This document shows, piece by piece, positions 22,411 through 33,215 of a stretch of 64,000 nt of DNA. The stretch spans positions 7,266,768 to 7,330,767 of the forward strand of contig JAMKCF010000018.1 in assembly GCA_023634235.1 (NCBI GenBank), given 5' to 3'. The translations under genes were made by a program, and so were the position numbers. Source of the stretch: Pisaster brevispinus. Taxonomy: Eukaryota > Echinodermata > Asteroidea > Forcipulatida > Asteriidae. The notes beneath the pieces were generated by a model. It did not search any database. It was given only the letters and a program-made list of their open reading frames with translations, and was not told the origin of the DNA. Positions within the stretch are counted from its first letter, which is position 1. Each line of letters starts with the position of its first letter.

Positions 22411-23057
22411 AATAATTAAATAATTGAATAATACAGCAGGTAATGGAAATGTTGCGTAAAATTGGTACAAGTTTTAACACTAACGGTGTGGGTACATTTG
22501 TATGACCGTCCACTTCCAAGTGATAATGTTATAACCGTGGCTCGGAAACCCCCCCTTTTTTTTTGGGGGGGGCAATTTTTCTGAAATGAAAATGATTGTT
22601 TCGACCTCCTCCTGAGTGCCATGCCCTTTATTAAATACAATTTAATGCCATGGTTTTTAACCAGAAAGTACAACTTTTAAAATAGATAGAAATTACACCC
22701 AAAATAAAATAATGGAAGCATTTTGATTGAGCTCAAGGCCAGTTTACAAGTTCAAAGCTGTGTTCCCGAACTTTATTTTAGTCACAACTTGAACTTTCAC
22801 AAAGGTCATTTAAAGGTAACGTGACGTGTAGTATCCAATATAAATGCGTGGAAAAAAATTAACCGACCCTTATCAATACAAAGACAGTCCGACAATTGGG
22901 CCGATTAGATCGGACCGGGATACTGCTAGAATTAAACAGCAAGGTAGGTGGGTGGGTGTATGTGTGGGGGATTTCGGTGACTCCCCAAAATTGCTGTCCT
23001 GTGACATTCCTTTATTCACTGTTGTACAGAGCCCAAAACGGAAAGTAATTATCGACC
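22411..23057. other. intergenic, nothing recognised
   Basis: Facing poly-C, poly-T and poly-G runs at about 22550-22571. No gene supported. Confidence 0.4.
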
Positions 23058-23205
23058 CCTTGCATTGGCCGCCATCTTTTTGATGAAACGTGCACGCGTG
23101 AAAGGCTATCATTGGCTGAGAGTCGCGCGCAGCGCGTACACGCCTGCACTTTTTCCATTGTTTGTCATCAAAGATGGTGGCCACTGACGTCATGTGCAAT
23201 CCATC
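23058..23205. mobile_element. family G foldback element, complete
   Basis: TTGCATTGGCCGCCATCTTT at the left and AAAGATGGTGGCCACTGACG then CATGTGCAA at the right form inverted ends. Inside, GGCTGAGAGTCGCGCGC and CGTGCACGCG are also partly self-complementary. Confidence 0.88.
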
Positions 23206-23890
23206 TATTGCAGTCCTTTTACACTAAAGATTGTAACCAGCACTTTATTTTGTTCGGTATAAACGTTCTGTTCAGTAAAAGTTGTCTACTGCCCTCTATC
23301 GGTAAACAAAATACTTCAACAAAAGAACGAAAGAAAATTGAGACAGATTGGTATAGCGCCCTCATAATAGTCTTCTGGCGCGTATATTTTTTGAATCATC
23401 GATACTTATTATTTCGATACACTCTGCACAGTCAGAGAAGAGCGTGCACAAACTCCCTAATATGGCATATCAATCATTTTTCACTCGCGTGGGCTTGTGG
23501 GATTGAGGGCGTGTTGACCCTTTGACACCGAGAACAAAATAAAAGGCATCCGGGAGTTTTGACGGGGTGAGGACATCCTCGATTCGCTTTCGTGTTACAA
23601 AACATTAAGGCGGACGCCAATTATTAAAAAACCCAAGTCAAACAATGGGAGTACAAAAACAAGTCCTTGATTTACCGGGTCAACAAACATTCACTATACT
23701 ACATGGACCACTAAATTTTCACAAGTTGGTTTCATTCACACGCTGTGTTTTGTAGAAAACTAAAGGATGAGAATGAATTTATTCTTTCGGAAATTAATGT
23801 AAACCCCCTGTAAAAACGAAACTCGGGTCTTGGAACCTTACGATGTTCATTGGTTTGGCTCCAAATGGTGTACTATCCTAATCTAGCTAG
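23206..23890. other. intergenic, nothing recognised
   Basis: A 137-codon frame crosses here from the G element but has no domain, splice context or codon signature. Confidence 0.4.
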
Positions 23891-24233
23891 TTTTTGGGAG
23901 GACCCCCTCAAGGGCGCCAGACTCAAGCTCTGGTGTATCTGATCAGCAGAGCATGGGTTCGAGTCCCAGTCGTGGAACTTAATGTGTTTTTGAGCAAGAT
24001 ACTTTACCACAATTGCTTTGTCCTTTGGGTGGGACATTAAGCCGTCGGTGCCGTGTACTAGGATTGGTAGAGCACGTATACGAACCCAGAACACTTTTCG
24101 TGGAAGAGTGGGGGTTAACTCCGGTGTTTCTGGTTTACATAACAAGCACCCTTGTCTATATACATGTTTCTCAGGCTGCGAACCACACTAACATAGTTCA
24201 CTTATGAGGCAACCTTGGTTTCATTACCAGAAA
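23891..24233 (+). mobile_element. SINE-B copy
   Basis: Plus orientation: B-box region GGGTTCGAGTCCCAGTCGTG, then TTTGAGCAAGATACTTTACC, GGGTGGGACATTAAGCCGTC, GTGTACTAGGATTGG, GAACCCAGAACACTT, ending GAGGCAACCTTGGTTTCATT. The A-box part is degraded. Confidence 0.88.
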
Positions 24234-25810
24234 TTTCATATAACAACAATGATAATAATAATGGGACATTCGGGATATGTGCGCTGGCATTCCGGTATCT
24301 CCGCTTCAATAAACTGGAGCCATTGTCACGAGAACAATTTTTCAGCACAAACTTCCGCAATTTTGTCTGGCGTACGTCCAACATTTTTCCGGCTTTTTGT
24401 TCCGTATTCTTTGTGCTTGATTTTAGTGCACGACCAGGTGGCTCCTTTTTTCATGCCCTTTTATGGGGTGATAGACGAGTGATAGGGGTATGGGTTCATG
24501 CAAAGTAGTTCATGCAAAGTCGCATCGATGGAAAACAAACAAACAACCCCCCCCCCCCCAAAAAAAAAAAAATAAATAAATAAATAAAAATAAAAAATTA
24601 GCAAAATGAAATATTACACTTTATAAGCTTTTATGTAAATTTCAATGCTTTTTTAAAACCATTCTTTCTTTCTATTTACACGTGGACAATAAGTATTTGG
24701 TTTTTTCCTCCACGTCAGATTATCTAAACGGTTAACCAAGAGCACCGAAAAGAGGCTTGTTTAGGGAAAATGCAAACGGAAACTAGTGGTGGCCTTGGAT
24801 AGGCACACAAGACCTCATTTTTGGACGTCAAATTTCGCGAAAGGTCGTGAATTTTTTCCCCCATAATGTAAGAAATGGTAACTCAAGCCTCGTCCACTCG
24901 TTGGGTTGTTGTCTTGACATCTCTCTTCCCCAGTCTACTTTTCCAGCCCTTATTCGTCACAGGGCCTTGACTGTGTCTGGCCAGATGAACGGGAGACAAG
25001 ACCGCTCCACTTTGCTTTCCGTTCCTTAATAAACGACGGTCATGAGATCTTCATGTAGTCCAATGGCCTATCGGATCTTGACAAGGACCATATCGTTAGT
25101 GTACGAGACTTGTAATTATGATGAACGGCATGGTTGGCGCGTGCGTAAAGGGCTCGACTCTCACTACTGTGACCCTGGTTTGAGTCCCAGCTAAAGCCAT
25201 CATGTTTGTTCTCTCCTATGCCCCTCCGGTTTTTCCTGCCTTCAGAAAAATCTAGCACTTTCGATCTCTGGCTGTACTATGGGGTCATGGGTTGATGTGG
25301 CTGGCTGTCAAAGGTGGCTTTACATGCATGTAGCTCGAACATGTTGTAGCCTCGTCTTTCGCAATTCAGCTTCTCAGCTGCCAGTATTGAAGGATGATTA
25401 GCCTTCTAAATTAGAAACATCATCGTCTCCGTGGCGAGGAATAGTCTCCGAAGATCTGCTGTGGGAGGGTCCGTGGTTCACAAGCACACAGCTGATGTCA
25501 GTCCCACTGACGGTACCTTTGGAACTGAAAGGGATATATGTGTATCGTTCCAGATTGGTTCCAGGGTTTGAACTCGTCAGAGACATCATAGTTGGAACCA
25601 ACATCTTCAAGAAAACTGAATCGAAGAACTGACTCGAAAGTGTTCCTTCGCCAAGTTGAATGTGCTATGTGAGGACCTCGTCAATAGAGAAACTGTTTTC
25701 CAGACCACTTCGTCTGCACGCCAAATGAACTCTTCGGTAGCACAATAAACATCATGTTTGCTCCAAACCTCAAGCAAAAAAAACCCTGTTATTATTATTT
25801 TTGGTCACTG
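24234..25810. other. intergenic, no gene supported
   Basis: C/A/AAAT simple-sequence patch at about 24548-24600. On the minus strand a 70-codon frame (25398-25610), with YTYIPFSSKGTVSGTDIS and ending HGDDDVSNLEG, resembles a protein C-terminus and could follow an acceptor (CGATTCAG), but I cannot identify it or link it to other exons. Confidence 0.4.
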
Positions 25811-26092
25811 TAGTAAGCCTGAGGAAGCTCTGTAAACAAGGGTGTTTACTATGTGAACCAGAAACACCAGGTTTATCCCACTACTCTTCCACGATAAGTG
25901 TTCTGGGTTCTTTTACGTGCACTTACCACTCCGGGACCTACGGCTTAAATGTCCCACCCGCAGGACAAATCAATTATGGTGAAGTACCTTGCTCAAGGAG
26001 ACAAGCGCCACAAACGGGACTCGAACTCACACTCTTCTGATCAGATCAGAAACACCAGAGCTTGAGTCCGGAGCTCACAACCGCTCACAACC
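25811..26092 (-). mobile_element. SINE-B copy
   Basis: Same block order as at 4040: CCTGAGGAAGCTCTGTAAAC, TGTGAACCAGAAACACCAGG, GTGTTCTGGGTTCTTTTACG, GGACAAATC, then the tRNA-like CGGGACTCGAACTCACACTC and CCAGAGCTTGAGTCCGG. Confidence 0.88.
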
Positions 26093-26701
26093 AAGACGTA
26101 AATTGCTGGCCTGTTCTGTAATGTTTCAGGCCTGTGGTGGTATAGGCAGTCACATCCAAAACACACTAGAGGAGTACAGGCTACATATTGATTTTATGTG
26201 GTAATTATGTTAAATTTGTTTATTTCTCTTTTGACCAGTGTGGTCTTGCCTGCCCAGAAACACCGTAAAAAATTACAGGTCGACTGCTTTTGATAAACAT
26301 CGCTCAAAAAGGTCAACAAGTCACAAACATTGCTAACCCTTGCGATGAAATTCTACGTGTTTTTTTCGCACGTGCTTGCTATCGTTTTAAACTATCAACT
26401 GGTTTAACTTTACAATAATAATTGTTGTCAGTTTTTGAATGGGGAAAAACCTACCTGGGATTTCCCGTATTCGAAGTCCACAAAGTCACATGCATTCATG
26501 GTATGCTGGTTTCACAACAAAAGAGTCGTCAAATTTGCATTTTTCCACAATGGTGTGGCTCCTCTACGCTGCCATATTTAGTAATGCTCACATGTCGACA
26601 CTGACTGTGAAACTCTGACCATAAATGGTGTAGTTTGAGCAACTAGTGAGAAATTCTAAGTTCACCGAATTTTGTGTCCGTTTTTTAAAAATCTTTTCCA
26701 G

Positions 26702-26873
26702 AAGACCCGGACCCTGATAGGTCCCTGGATCCTCCGGGAATGTTACCGGGCAGGAGAGGGACTAGAGGCTGGGGATATTCCTGGGTTGAGGTTGTGGAAG
26801 AAAGGTGTGTTTTTGGAGATTCTCTCGAGGTTGGTTTGCCGACGGGCTCAACCCAGCTCAACGTGGATAGGAG
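26702..26873 (+). CDS. candidate upstream exon of the PNT-domain gene
   Basis: A 172-nt open block between acceptor ATCTTTTCCAG and consensus donor AG|GTAAGAG. In the frame that leaves two bases at the end it has 56 codons and no stop, for example DPDPDRSLDPPGML, GYSWVEVVEERCVFGDS and LPTGSTQLNVDR. The trailing AG joins in phase to the first base of the 30866 exon (AG+T, Ser), which is the main reason to link them. No domain is recognised; the region before a PNT domain is usually disordered and poorly conserved. It starts with a two-base remainder, so a further 5' exon is needed and was not found. Confidence 0.4.
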
Positions 26874-27047
26874 GTAAGAGCATTGTTGCAAATAACATTT
26901 AGAGCTCTTGGCATTTGTATGATGCCGCTAATTTATTTGTTTCGGACATGCAATGAATTTATAACTTACTTTAATGTAAACCATGTTTGACACTTAAAAA
27001 AAAACATTAAATGGAGGTCATGCTGTCATCTCCATTTATGCGTACCA

Positions 27048-27240
27048 GGGCAACATTTCATAGAGCTGCTGGAGAGCACAAAAGTTAGCTCAGCACAACC
27101 AAATTATGCTTACGAGAATAAGGTTACCAGCCAAATTACCGGGTCAAACGTACCACCTGTGACTGGTATCCTGCTTATTTTTGCTCAGCATAAATTTGCT
27201 AGGCAATATTTTCTAGTTAAGCAGCCCATATGGATTTTGG
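27048..27240. mobile_element. family D foldback element
   Basis: CATTTCATAGAGCTGCTGGA..AGCAC through AATTATGCTTACGAGAATAA, GGTATCCTGCTTATTTTTGC and TTAAGCAGCCCATATGG. Confidence 0.75.
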
Positions 27241-27827
27241 CAGGCCCAAATGTTTATCAAACTAATAAATCAATCTCATTTAAAAAGTTGGTAAAACTTC
27301 ACCTGCGATGATTTCAAATCGTCTCCAATTATTTTCAAAGAAATTTAGCATTTTTATTTACAAAAGCATCAAGACGTTTTTGTGGTTTAGTGAATCCTGG
27401 TGAAATAACGACCTGCACGAAGAAGACGAAACCAGCTGATTACATATTTATTTGCAAAGCATAAATAATTTTACGACAGATTTCTTTGTGCAACATTCGA
27501 CACAACTCGAAACACACGAAGCATTGCAAATGCAGTGTAGATTTCGCTAAAAACTGGAGCTTTTTTCGTAATAGTATCCCTGCAAAGTTGTCGTGCAAAC
27601 ATTTTGTAATTTAATTTTAAAGCACTAAAGTACGGGTATTAAAAGACACATTGGGCTCAGCTCAACCACAGACTTAAATGTTTGTACTGTTTTATTGCAG
27701 TTGTGCCTATTTGGAACTTGAAGTTCTAGTTTTGCATCAAACATTTTGTTCAGAATACAGTTTTTATTTAGTAGGATTTAAAACTTTGCATGGTGGGAGT
27801 ATGTAAGGTTTGCGGTAACACCATGTG

Positions 27828-27902
27828 GAAATCTTATTTGAGTAGTGTAGGTCCTGAATACGGTTCTTTTCAGAATCTACACTACTCAAAAGAGATTTGT
27901 GC
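27828..27902. repeat. 75-bp hairpin
   Basis: AATCTTATTTGAGTAGTGTA and its near-complement CTACACTACTCAAAAGAGAT flank a ~20-nt loop. About 27 of 30 arm positions pair. A short foldback MITE or transcribed hairpin. Confidence 0.75.
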
Positions 27903-28039
27903 CGAAGCCGCCACGAGTGTACATTATAGGTCTAGCACCTAGACGGGTTAGCTTGCATAAGCATTGCTCAGATCAGTCTCCCAGGGTAGTGTTTTTTGTT
28001 TTTGGTTATGTCTTGCGTGTTGGCTCACAGCAGATAGCA

Positions 28040-28300
28040 GTGTCCAAAAGACTATAGAGCGCCGAATACGCAAGGTGAGGGACTCAAGCTGTATATAATG
28101 TGACATGTTCACTGGACGCCATTTCAGCAAGCAACTGTTTTAATGCAACAATAGACCAGCGCAGACAATGACCATTGCCATCAATTATATTTAAAAAAAC
28201 ATATGCTTGCTGAAATGGCGCCCATGCGTACTTAACGTTCCAACAATCGATAGAGCTTCAGACTTGCACTTTCGGCGCTCTATAATCTTTGGCGGTTCCC
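28040..28300. mobile_element. foldback element with GAGCGCCGAA ends
   Basis: AAAGACTATAGAGCGCCGAA near the left and TTCGGCGCTCTATAATCTTT at the right form long inverted ends. A second inverted pair inside (CTGGACGCCATTTCAGCAAG and CTTGCTGAAATGGCGCCCA) is also clear. Non-coding, about 260 bp. Confidence 0.8.
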
Positions 28301-28334
28301 GTCCAGGCATTTCGTGCATGACGTTTGACATGAT

Positions 28335-28515
28335 TAAATCCATTGACTTCGGCTACGGTTAGCTGTTGGCTACGGCTACCGACATTAGACTCGAACACGG
28401 CCTCGCAGCGCCCCAATCAAGCAGCTTCGGCATCGGCTGAAGCCGTTGACTGCAACGACAGATCCAAGAATACTTACACACTGCCAAAGCAACGAATTCG
28501 AACACGGCTTGCAAC
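28335..28515. repeat. family F foldback repeat
   Basis: Alternating GGCTACGG and AGCCGTTGACTG-type segments, CGAACACGGCC and CGAACACGGC, as in other F copies. Confidence 0.5.
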
Positions 28516-30155
28516 TGTTTGGTGATGCCCATTTAAAAGATTCCTAGTTCGTCAAAGAGATTCGCAATCGGACGAGGTATAGTCGTCTTGCAATGTCAAA
28601 CGGCTCTAATAGCCTCTTTGTAATTCTTTGGATTCTCTCTTTGATGTTTGACAACACCCATGGTGTCAATATTTGAACACCCCAGTGTGGCACTGTTTCG
28701 GAGAGAGGTTATTATTAGACTAGCAATTGAAGTAAGATCCGCAAAATGCGGTTTTGGGAAACCCCCCACACACTATACGCGGACACGAGCCGCACGTCTC
28801 AGGTTCTCGATCCCAGTCGAGATAAAAGTGCCTTCGGTCACCATTTTCTTCGTAAAACAAATCAGTTTATTTAAAGGTTGACTTTCACCTTTGCAATAAA
28901 TTTAATGAACAAAACATCATACACACATATATTTTATTCTAAGACTTAAGTTTTCATAAAACTAATTTGTTGTTATAATGTACCAACTATAGGCCTACAT
29001 ACAGTATGTTTATTGTATTTTGTGTAATAGTAAGAAAACGTTCATATTTCGAGAAAACTGTTCTCCAGCTTTTTCATGAAGACATCAGAGCACTGCTGAT
29101 CGAAACGTCGAATTGTTACGTCACTGTTTTTTTTTAGAAAGACCACAACTCATGAAGATATATTTCATACACATGGTATTGACGCAAAACTTATACTTGA
29201 CGGCTCGTTGTGTCGGCGTGTATATTCGTGCACAAAATCCAAGAAATTTAAGGGGGGGGGGGGTCGCCGTTTTCCCGAAAACAAAATTAGTGTAAAACAA
29301 TGTTGTTGTTTTTTAATTGCCCGCCTAATGTAATATAACAATACATACAGCTTGGTAGTACCTCTTTTTGAAAACTACGGGTTTATTTTTGTTTGTTTTT
29401 TAAATACTGATCGTTGACCTTTAAAGGTTTTTATACAGGATTGTATAGAACGAAATAGACGCAGTGGTAAAGTGATCAACCATACACATGAAATAACAAA
29501 CCTGTTAATATTTGGGCTTTATCTGTTGTGTGAGTCTGAAGAAAATAGTGAAAAATCATGCAAAAATGTTCAGCATATAAACACACTGTCCTTAGTTTTG
29601 ATTATGACAACCGAAATCAGCTGTTGCTTTTTAAAATATTTTATTCTTCTTATTCTGGTTTTGATACATTTTTCTCGAATAATGATTTCATCACAAAGGG
29701 AAATATTTCACAGAATTTGTTTTCTTCTAAATATGAATTTCCATAATCGGTGAAATTTCAGATAGATAATGATTTATATTATCCTTGTACCAGTCCTTTT
29801 GTATACATGTAGTGCCTTTAACGTAATTGTTGACAAGATCTTAGAAGATGCTTCGGTATGCGGAAGTGATTCAGGAAATATTGACGAAGGAAGATAAGTA
29901 CGTTGACCTTTCGAAAACCAAGCAGCGGCTGCTTGCACGCCTGGACACCGCGACCTTGTTCCTATTACAAAATCAATCAACACGCTCTATTTTATAGGAT
30001 GTTTGTTGTTCTCGTGTGGTCATCTTTAAATTTAAAAAAACCCATCCAGTTTGAAGAATTCTTTACTGCACTTACGATTGTAATTGCGTCTTCGAAGAAG
30101 GTTTATTTCCATCTTTAAATCAACCAGGGGTTTTTTTCTCCATCTTTTTTTTTAG
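28516..30155. other. intron or intergenic, nothing coding recognised
   Basis: If the 26702 exon is real this is intronic. It contains a GAAACGTC-family hairpin at 29073-29109 (CATCAG..CTGATCGAAACGTC) and a G-run near 29255. Confidence 0.4.
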
Positions 30156-30263
30156 AAACACGCCATCGATGTCACCTGGGATCACAGGTTTGTTTCGTCA
30201 CACGAGGAACTTGAAGGGAATTTCTGAGAGCACTTTCGGCCAAACTACCGAAGACTTCTTGAC
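30156..30263 (+). CDS. candidate optional exon of the PNT-domain gene
   Basis: After a strong acceptor (CTTTTTTTTTAG) the + strand is open in one frame for over 40 codons, with MSPGITGLFRHTRN and ESTFGQTTEDFL. A weak donor AC|GTCAAC at 30264 would give a 108-nt exon that keeps phase between the 26702 and 30866 exons, so it could be a cassette exon. The donor is poor and the frame meets TGA shortly after it. Confidence 0.22.
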
Positions 30264-30865
30264 GTCAACTCGCTACACAAAATGAGGTTTGTTCGTTGAT
30301 TTTGAGCTCATAAGGGAATCAGAGGTCTAGATCAGTTTGTGATTCGATCACTTTCCGATAGGTAGAGTCCTTATGAAACTGGGAAGATACAATTCAAGTC
30401 TCTAAACTCATTTTTAAAAATGGTGTAAAACGCTCCTGTGTTTGATACCATGAAATGTAATTTTCGAGAAAAAAAATAATAAAAAAAAAAAATCGATGAC
30501 GTCCAAACAGTGGTCAGTACAATTTTGTGCAGAGTATGTTTAATTCATTCTTCAAATCTGACGATATTCAAATCAGAACGGCATCGAATCTGTGCTTTAT
30601 GCCCGGCGTAGAAATTCCTCTTTGAAAAGTACAGACCCTTTTATTTTCGCTGTCCGATGACGTCATGATTCAAATATCGCTCTGAAAAAGTATAACAAAT
30701 AAAATGATGATTTTAACCATTTTAACGTGAGATAGAGACTTTGCCCCCACTTTTATGAGGACTAAATCTAAAGATACGACACAACCTCATCAGTTATGAT
30801 AAAACAGATTCTCTTATAAGTTTTCCTTTTTTTCCTGTTCAACCTGTCTCCGAACCCTCAATCAG

Positions 30866-32274
30866 TAAGAAAACTGGCCTACCACCGAAGCCCGAAGTTG
30901 AGAACGGCAGGCATTCGGTTCTGCACGAGCATCCCCTGGGAAAAGTTCTGGATCTCAGTACGAACCAACAAAGTCATCAGCGTCAAGCGGCTTTGCATAC
31001 TGGAGATGGACTACAGGGTCCCAGCACAGGTCAGTTTCTAAACCATGTATAATACTAACAGGTATAGGGTCCCGACCATAGATTGGTAAATGCCCCACAA
31101 ATTAATTACCATCACAACTTACTTTGTGAGAAGCACTGCAGCTGTTCATTGAAAAGGAATCCCTTTGAAGAAAACTGGTTTGGAAATTTTTCTTTTTTTT
31201 TTTACAAAAAAATCTGAAAAACGATTCAAGCATGAACCATTTCGAAGACTTCCTAAACCACCGTCGCTTATTTCGATTGCAACAATCAATTTTAACTAGG
31301 TTTATTCAGCGTTTTTCATCACACATAATAACCGAATGTTTGTAGAGATTGAGTGTTGATTGGGTAAAAAACACGCTGTTTCCGCTCGATGAATAGTGGC
31401 AACATGGCTGCCCAATGGAATCAGTGCAACGGCACATTCGTTAACTATAGAGAATGATTTGGGTCAGTGTGGTGCTCTGAGAGCGTTGTGCCATTTTTAG
31501 GAGTCGGTGTGGTAGTATGGCTTCATTTTTGCTTCAACAAAATCTATTAGTATTGTACGCAATTAGCTTGGGTGTCTGTAACTTCTTCAATGCTCAAGTT
31601 TGAGTTTGACAGGGGTTTGAGAGCAGGAATGCATTTCTTACTCATTGATGTGATTGCTAATGACTTGGCTGCAAAAATGTATTCAATGCAAAGACGCATT
31701 ACCTTCATCATGTCAATTGGGCCCAATTTTGTAAAGCCTGTAAGCACAGGAAAATCTTGCTTGGCAGAAACAGGTTACCAACCAACATTCCATAAACTGT
31801 ACATCGTTGCCACTGGTACCCCGCTCATTTTTTGCTCAGTAAAGAAATTTGCTGAGCAGATTTTTCTGCTTTACAGCTTTATGAAATTGACCCCTGATGT
31901 CATTTTTTTTTTAAATCTGACTTCCCTCTAACTCTCGCGTATCCACGTTATTTTTTGCAGACCCACGTTTATGGAAACGGACTGACGTCAGCGACTGGTT
32001 GCTCTGGGCGGTCAGTTTTTATCAAGTGGACGATGTGGACACGTCAAAGTTCGCCATGAATGGCCGAGGTCTGTGCCTGCTGACCAGGAGTGGATTTATG
32101 AACAGGGCGCCCTCTTGCGGTGACATCCTACACAGTGACTTTCAGAGGCGATACGCGGTCGCAGTTGTGCGTACGGAGCGGGAAAGGATGAGCAATCGAA
32201 GACGTCTGCAAGTATGTGTTGATGTAGACTCCAACGGAGAAACAAAGAGACCAAAGCTTGCGGAAGATAAATAA
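30866..32274 (+). CDS. PNT (Pointed/SAM)-domain protein, ETV6/TEL-Yan type, apparently without an ETS domain
   Basis: Two coding exons: 30866-31029 (acceptor CTCAATCAG, donor GTCAGT) and 31961-32274 (acceptor TTTTTTGCAG), joined in phase 1 (G+AC, Asp). The second exon encodes a PNT domain over about its first 65 residues: LWKRTDVSDWLLWAV, DVDTSKFAMNG, GLCLLT, then NRAPSCGDIL. This matches the TEL pattern W..DDV..WL.WA, F.MNG..L.LLT, F..R.P..GD.L. TEL-type PNT domains bind or polymerise with other PNT domains in the nucleus (family knowledge). The tail is basic, with ERERMSNRRRLQ and a possible nuclear signal TKRPKL, and stops at TAA. A poly(A) signal follows at 32296. No ETS domain was seen up to CNDP2. 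The start codon lies upstream, perhaps via the 26702 exon. A GTATGT at 32212 could instead act as a donor to an unseen exon. Confidence 0.8.
31722..31898. mobile_element. family D foldback element in the PNT-gene intron
   Basis: Near-complete inverted ends: GGCCCAATTTTGTAAAGCCT and CAGCTTTATGAAATTGACCC. GCTTGGCAGAAACAGGTTAC and CTGGTACCCCGCTCATTTTT lie inside. It ends about 60 bp before the PNT exon. Confidence 0.85.
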
Positions 32275-32295
32275 CATATAACTTTCAGAGATTAA

Positions 32296-32301
32296 AATAA
32301 A
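32296..32301 (+). terminator. poly(A) signal AATAAA of the PNT gene
   Basis: Canonical AATAAA (in GATTAAAATAAAATG) beginning 22 nt after the TAA, implying a very short 3' UTR and that 31961-32274 is the terminal exon. Confidence 0.6.
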
Positions 32302-32399
32302 ATGATACAACAAAATGAGTCTTTGGTGCGGATTAAACCAACGGTATTATGCAGGATTGATAAGAGAAAATAACATCATTGTTTCTATTATTAATTAGT

Positions 32400-32715
32400 C
32401 TGAAAAAGCTTACACTGACCTCAAAGTTCTAGAACAATATTTTCTGTGAAGTATTTCCCTCTGAAATGAAGTCATATTCGAGAAGACAATCTGAAAGCCT
32501 AATAAATCAAATGCAACAGCTGATTTCGATTGTTATAACCAAAGGACAATGTGGACAATGTGTGCATGGATTTTCATTAATTTCTCCTACAGCCTGTCTC
32601 ACACGACGGATTAAGCCCAAATTTTCACAGGTTTGTCATTTCAAAACGTGGTTACTGTCAGTTTTATCAGCTTTACCAATCCTGTATACTTTTACGGTTC
32701 CTGAAACTACTTTGT
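32400..32715. repeat. family K dispersed repeat
   Basis: Matches 18470-18800 (CCCTCTGAAATGAAGTCATA, TTCGAGAA, GCAACAGCTGATTTCGATTG, TTAATTTCTCCTACAGCCTG). Any frame here belongs to the repeat. Confidence 0.75.
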
Positions 32716-32749
32716 TTAGGGAAGATTTTAATTTATTTAATTAATTTCT

Positions 32750-33010
32750 GGAAACCAATCACAAGGACTGTTTCATTATTTTATTTATTGATTCTGGTTG
32801 TGTAGCCAAGGACACTCAGAAAAGCGAACTAAAATCACTGTACTAGCCAAGAACCCCATGGAGAGAAGACAACGAACATGAAGTTTCAGTTTTAGACGTG
32901 GGAGGAAAACCCCAAAGAGTTATTTCAGGGGAAAACCCTCGCAGTCAGGCAAACCCCAATTAATCCACATTGAACCAGAGGTGGCGGCAGGCAAGGCAAG
33001 ATAATACACT
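32750..33010. repeat. family H dispersed repeat
   Basis: CATTATTTTATTTATTGATT, GTTGTGTAGCCAAGGAC, TTTTAGACGTGGGAGGAAAA, GGGGAAAACCCTCGCAGTCA. Same blocks at 21800, and the first part again at 44325. Confidence 0.7.
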
Positions 33011-33107
33011 ACGCCGACCTCCCCTGACTGTTCATCATAAATTGTATTTTCTTGGCTTGTAACCTAATGTCTGCACTTCAGCAAGATAATATTGCTTCTA
33101 GCATGCA

Positions 33108-33215
33108 GGGCCCAATTTCAAAAAGCTTATTTCCGGTAATAAGCACAATGTGCTTCAATTACTATATTATGAGAAACAAGGTCAAATTTGTACTTGGCCC
33201 ATCCCAGTCCTTAAT
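33108..33215. mobile_element. family D element, truncated
   Basis: GGGCCCAATTTCAAAAAGCT..AATAAGCACAATGTGCTT. Only the left part is kept. Confidence 0.55.

Noticed and set aside
23112..23525. 137-codon + frame
   Set aside because: Begins inside foldback family G, no recognisable domain, no splice logic, composition like flanking DNA.
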